NCBI RefSeq assembly: GCF_039023475.1
Contig: NZ_JBCHVB010000003.1
Span: 186,001 to 250,000, forward strand
Source of the DNA: Erwinia sp039023475
Lineage (GTDB): Bacteria > Pseudomonadota > Gammaproteobacteria > Enterobacterales > Enterobacteriaceae
Length of the DNA: 64,000 nt
Direction: 5' to 3'
Positions within the stretch are counted from its first letter, which is position 1; each line of letters starts with the position of its first letter. The notes below the pieces were generated by a model that was given only the letters and a program-made list of their open reading frames with translations, made no database searches and was not told the DNA's origin. Of this stretch, positions 62,225-64,000 are shown in pieces. Made by a program: the position numbers and the translations under genes.

Positions 62225-63021
62225 AACGCATTAACGCACTGACCATTGCCGGTACCGATCCCAGCGGCGGCGCGGGCATCCAGGCCGATCTGAAAACCTT
62301 CTCCGCCCTTGGTGCTTACGGCACCAGCGTGATTACCGCGCTGGTCGCGCAAAACACCTGCGGCGTACAGTCGCTGTATCGCATTGAGCCTGAGTTCGTC
62401 GCGGCGCAGCTGGCCTCGGTGCTGAGCGATGTACGCATCGACAGTGTCAAAATCGGCATGCTGGCGGAGAGCGATATTATCGAGGCGGTGGCGGAAGGAC
62501 TACAGGCCGCACCGGTGCCCTGGATCGTGCTGGATACGGTGATGCTGGCGAAAAGTGGCGATGCCCTGCTCACGCCCGGCGCGGTGGCGACGCTGCGCCA
62601 GCGGCTGCTGCCAAAAGTGTCGCTGATCACCCCGAACCTGCCCGAAGCCGCAGCGTTGCTGGAATGCCCGGTCGCCACCAGTGAGCAGGAGATGCGGCAG
62701 CAGGGCAGAGCGCTGCTGGCGTCAGGCTGCCAGGCGGTCCTGATGAAAGGCGGCCATCTCAGCGATACGGAAAGCCCCGACTGGCTGATTACCCGCGACG
62801 GTGAACGGCGTTTCTCCGCGCCGCGCGTGCTAACCCGGCACACTCACGGCACCGGCTGTACGCTCTCCGCGGCGCTGGCCGCGCTCCGGCCCCGGCATGA
62901 AAGCTGGGAGAACACGCTGCATGAAGCTAAAGGCTGGTTACAGGGCGCGCTTGAACATGCCGGTACGCTGGAGGTGGGTAAGGGCAACGGTCCGGTGCAT
63001 CATTTCTGGCGCTGGTGGTAG
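62221..63021 (+). CDS. thiD: Hydroxymethylpyrimidine/phosphomethylpyrimidine kinase
   Basis: ThiD phosphorylates HMP and HMP-phosphate to give HMP-PP, which ThiE joins to the thiazole. The 266-residue ribokinase-like protein has TIAGTDPSGGAGIQADLKTF by start, PVWIVLDTVMLAKSG-type PWIVLDTVMLAKSGD, PNLPEAAALL and HTHGTGCTLSAALA with the catalytic Cys. It is coupled to thiM and shares its riboswitch. Length matches E. coli ThiD (266). Confidence 0.97.
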   Translation: MKRINALTIAGTDPSGGAGIQADLKTFSALGAYGTSVITALVAQNTCGVQSLYRIEPEFVAAQLASVLSDVRIDSVKIGMLAESDIIEAVAEGLQAAPVPWIVLDTVMLAKSGDALLTPGAVATLRQRLLPKVSLITPNLPEAAALLECPVATSEQEMRQQGRALLASGCQAVLMKGGHLSDTESPDWLITRDGERRFSAPRVLTRHTHGTGCTLSAALAALRPRHESWENTLHEAKGWLQGALEHAGTLEVGKGNGPVHHFWRWW

Positions 63022-63182
63022 CGGGCGGGCTTTTAGTGGTTTCTCAGTAAAAAGTCGCGTCAGTTGAAGTGAGTAAGGGTGCGCTGAGCGTCAGAGCTGC
63101 TGGGGGCCGGGAGCGATCTCATTGCCCGGTAATTTTACCAGTTTGTCATGCGGGAAGCGTATTCCGGGCGCCTTGCAGCACA

Positions 63183-63209
63183 AACCCGCAGGCCCTGTGC
63201 CTGCGGGTT
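63183..63209 (-). terminator. Hairpin after the GntR gene
   Basis: AACCCGCAGGC (63183-63193), loop CCTGT, GCCTGCGGGTT (63199-63209): an 11-bp perfect stem, 17 bases after the GntR stop on the minus strand, followed there by TTTG. It can serve both converging transcripts. The remaining 63022-63182 shows nothing else. Confidence 0.7.
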
Positions 63210-63225
63210 CGCGCTTATCGACACA

Positions 63226-63912
63226 TCAGGTTTGCTCAAACCATTCGCTGTTCTGTTCGGCAATCGGCGTGATCGAAAAGATCATCTCCTGAAGATGGTG
63301 ACGCAGTGCGCGTTCAGCGCCGGCGACATCCTTCGCCACCAGCGCTTCATAAATCTCATAATGCTGCTCGATAAGAATATCCGGCGGGGAAACTTTACTC
63401 AGGGTCAGAAAACGCACCCGATCCATCGCGGCTTTGATGTTTTCAATGGTTTGCCAGGCAAGTTCGCACTGAATGCTCTGGGCGATGATCAGATGGAATT
63501 CATCATCCAGCAGCAGAAAGGCGTGACTGTCATGGCGTGCCGCGGCCATTTTCTGTAGCTGGAGATTATGTTCCAGTCGCGCCAGGGAAGCCGCAGAGGC
63601 TTCCGTGGCCGCCCGGCGTACCACCGCCACCTCTACCGCCTCGCGGATAAAACGACCGTCGGCGACGCGCTGCGCGGAAATTTTTCGCACAAAGGTGCCG
63701 CGCTGGGGAAGCACCTGCACCAGACCCGCCTCGGCCAGCTTGATAAAGGCCTCACGCACCGGCTGGCGCGAAACGTTGAAGCGGGCTGAGACCTCTTTTT
63801 CGGAGAGCAGGGAGCCCGGCGGAATGGCGCAGGTCACAATATCCTGGCGTAAAAAGCGATAGATCTGCTGATTAACGGGTTCACTGGCGGTAATGGTGTA
63901 AGCAATAGACAT
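63226..63912 (-). CDS. GntR-family (FadR/FCD) regulator
   Basis: The 228-residue protein has an N-terminal winged HTH (LLSEKEVSARFNVSRQPVREAF by start, and LVQVLPQRGTFVRK) and a helical FCD effector domain with metal-type residues (DDEFHLIIAQS; LIEQHYEIYEAL; ALRHHLQEMI). Such regulators usually control sugar-acid or amino-acid catabolism and bind a carboxylate. The neighbouring target genes, probably upstream beyond the right edge, are outside the window, so the effector cannot be inferred. Confidence 0.88.
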   Translation of the reverse strand: MSIAYTITASEPVNQQIYRFLRQDIVTCAIPPGSLLSEKEVSARFNVSRQPVREAFIKLAEAGLVQVLPQRGTFVRKISAQRVADGRFIREAVEVAVVRRAATEASAASLARLEHNLQLQKMAAARHDSHAFLLLDDEFHLIIAQSIQCELAWQTIENIKAAMDRVRFLTLSKVSPPDILIEQHYEIYEALVAKDVAGAERALRHHLQEMIFSITPIAEQNSEWFEQT

Positions 63913-64000
63913 TCGGCACGATTCGTTATGGGTAAGGCGTCAGTGAAGCTGGCGCAGGAACATCCAGTCTAATCAGCCTGATGCACCAGCGCCAGCCCTT

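Noticed and set aside
1..64000. tRNA, rRNA or CRISPR loci
   Set aside because: No cloverleaf-like sequence with CCA-proximal T-loop, no rRNA signature and no regularly spaced repeats were seen on reading both strands.

Overview
The window is a chromosomal segment of a gamma-proteobacterium of the order Enterobacterales, most likely Erwiniaceae (Pantoea/Erwinia/Mixta type). The gene order follows the 47-49 min region of the Escherichia coli chromosome closely: bcr-yejG-yejFEBA-pdeN-mepS-lpxT-yeiR-efpL-yeiW-setB-fruBKA-nfo-yeiH-yeiE-lysP-cirA-fghA-folE-yeiB-galS-mglBAC-sanA-cdd-yohK-yohJ-metG-apbC-thiMD. Protein identities to E. coli are high, but several genes are inserted that E. coli does not have at these places. 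Family names come from recalled protein families and visible motifs, not from a database search. No rRNA, tRNA or CRISPR array was recognised.

Layout. 1-13105: drug efflux (bcr end), the YejABEF peptide (microcin C type) importer, a CSS-EAL phosphodiesterase, the murein endopeptidase MepS, lipid A phosphotransferase LpxT, a COG0523 GTPase, a nonsense-riddled fimbrial-like gene, EfpL and YeiW. 13106-23720: sugar efflux (setB), the Cra-controlled fructose PTS operon, Nfo, the YeiH/YeiE pair with a DUF1232 gene, and lysine permease LysP. 23782-28077: a Fur box, an ABC iron-chelate permease and ATPase without a binding protein, CirA, and a 129-bp palindromic element. 28078-32296: formaldehyde detoxification (frmA-fghA) with a LysR regulator and a divergent YbfB-type transporter. 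32422-39533: folE, yeiB, and the galactose system galS-mglBAC with twin GalR/S-operator plus CRP-site modules. 39581-44078: an arabinofuranoside-use locus (GH127, GPH symporter, AraC regulator). 44088-53684: sanA, a small lipoprotein, malic enzyme, cdd, yohKJ, metG, apbC and two small genes.

53685-61300 is an AT-richer accessory island between apbC and thiM. Its core is a polymorphic cell-wall hydrolase toxin locus on the minus strand. A 766-residue multidomain protein (M23/LytM-like, linker, EF-hand, conserved linker, C-terminal N-acetylmuramidase) overlaps a secreted immunity-like protein. Downstream lie two displaced toxin/immunity modules: a GH19 chitinase-like module joined to a second copy of the 248-bp conserved linker and followed by a DUF4087 immunity-like gene, and a GH104 lysozyme remnant followed by an immunity-like gene broken by two in-frame TGA codons. 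The junction of the GH19 module is a fragment of a ColE1-type plasmid origin that carries the RNA II (replication primer) promoter pointing into the module. IS256- and IS630-family remnants flank the locus. This arrangement, with orphan toxin/immunity cassettes exchanged at a linker and one of them joined to a plasmid primer promoter, is the most unusual part of the window.

The window ends with the TPP-riboswitch-controlled thiMD operon and a GntR/FCD regulator.
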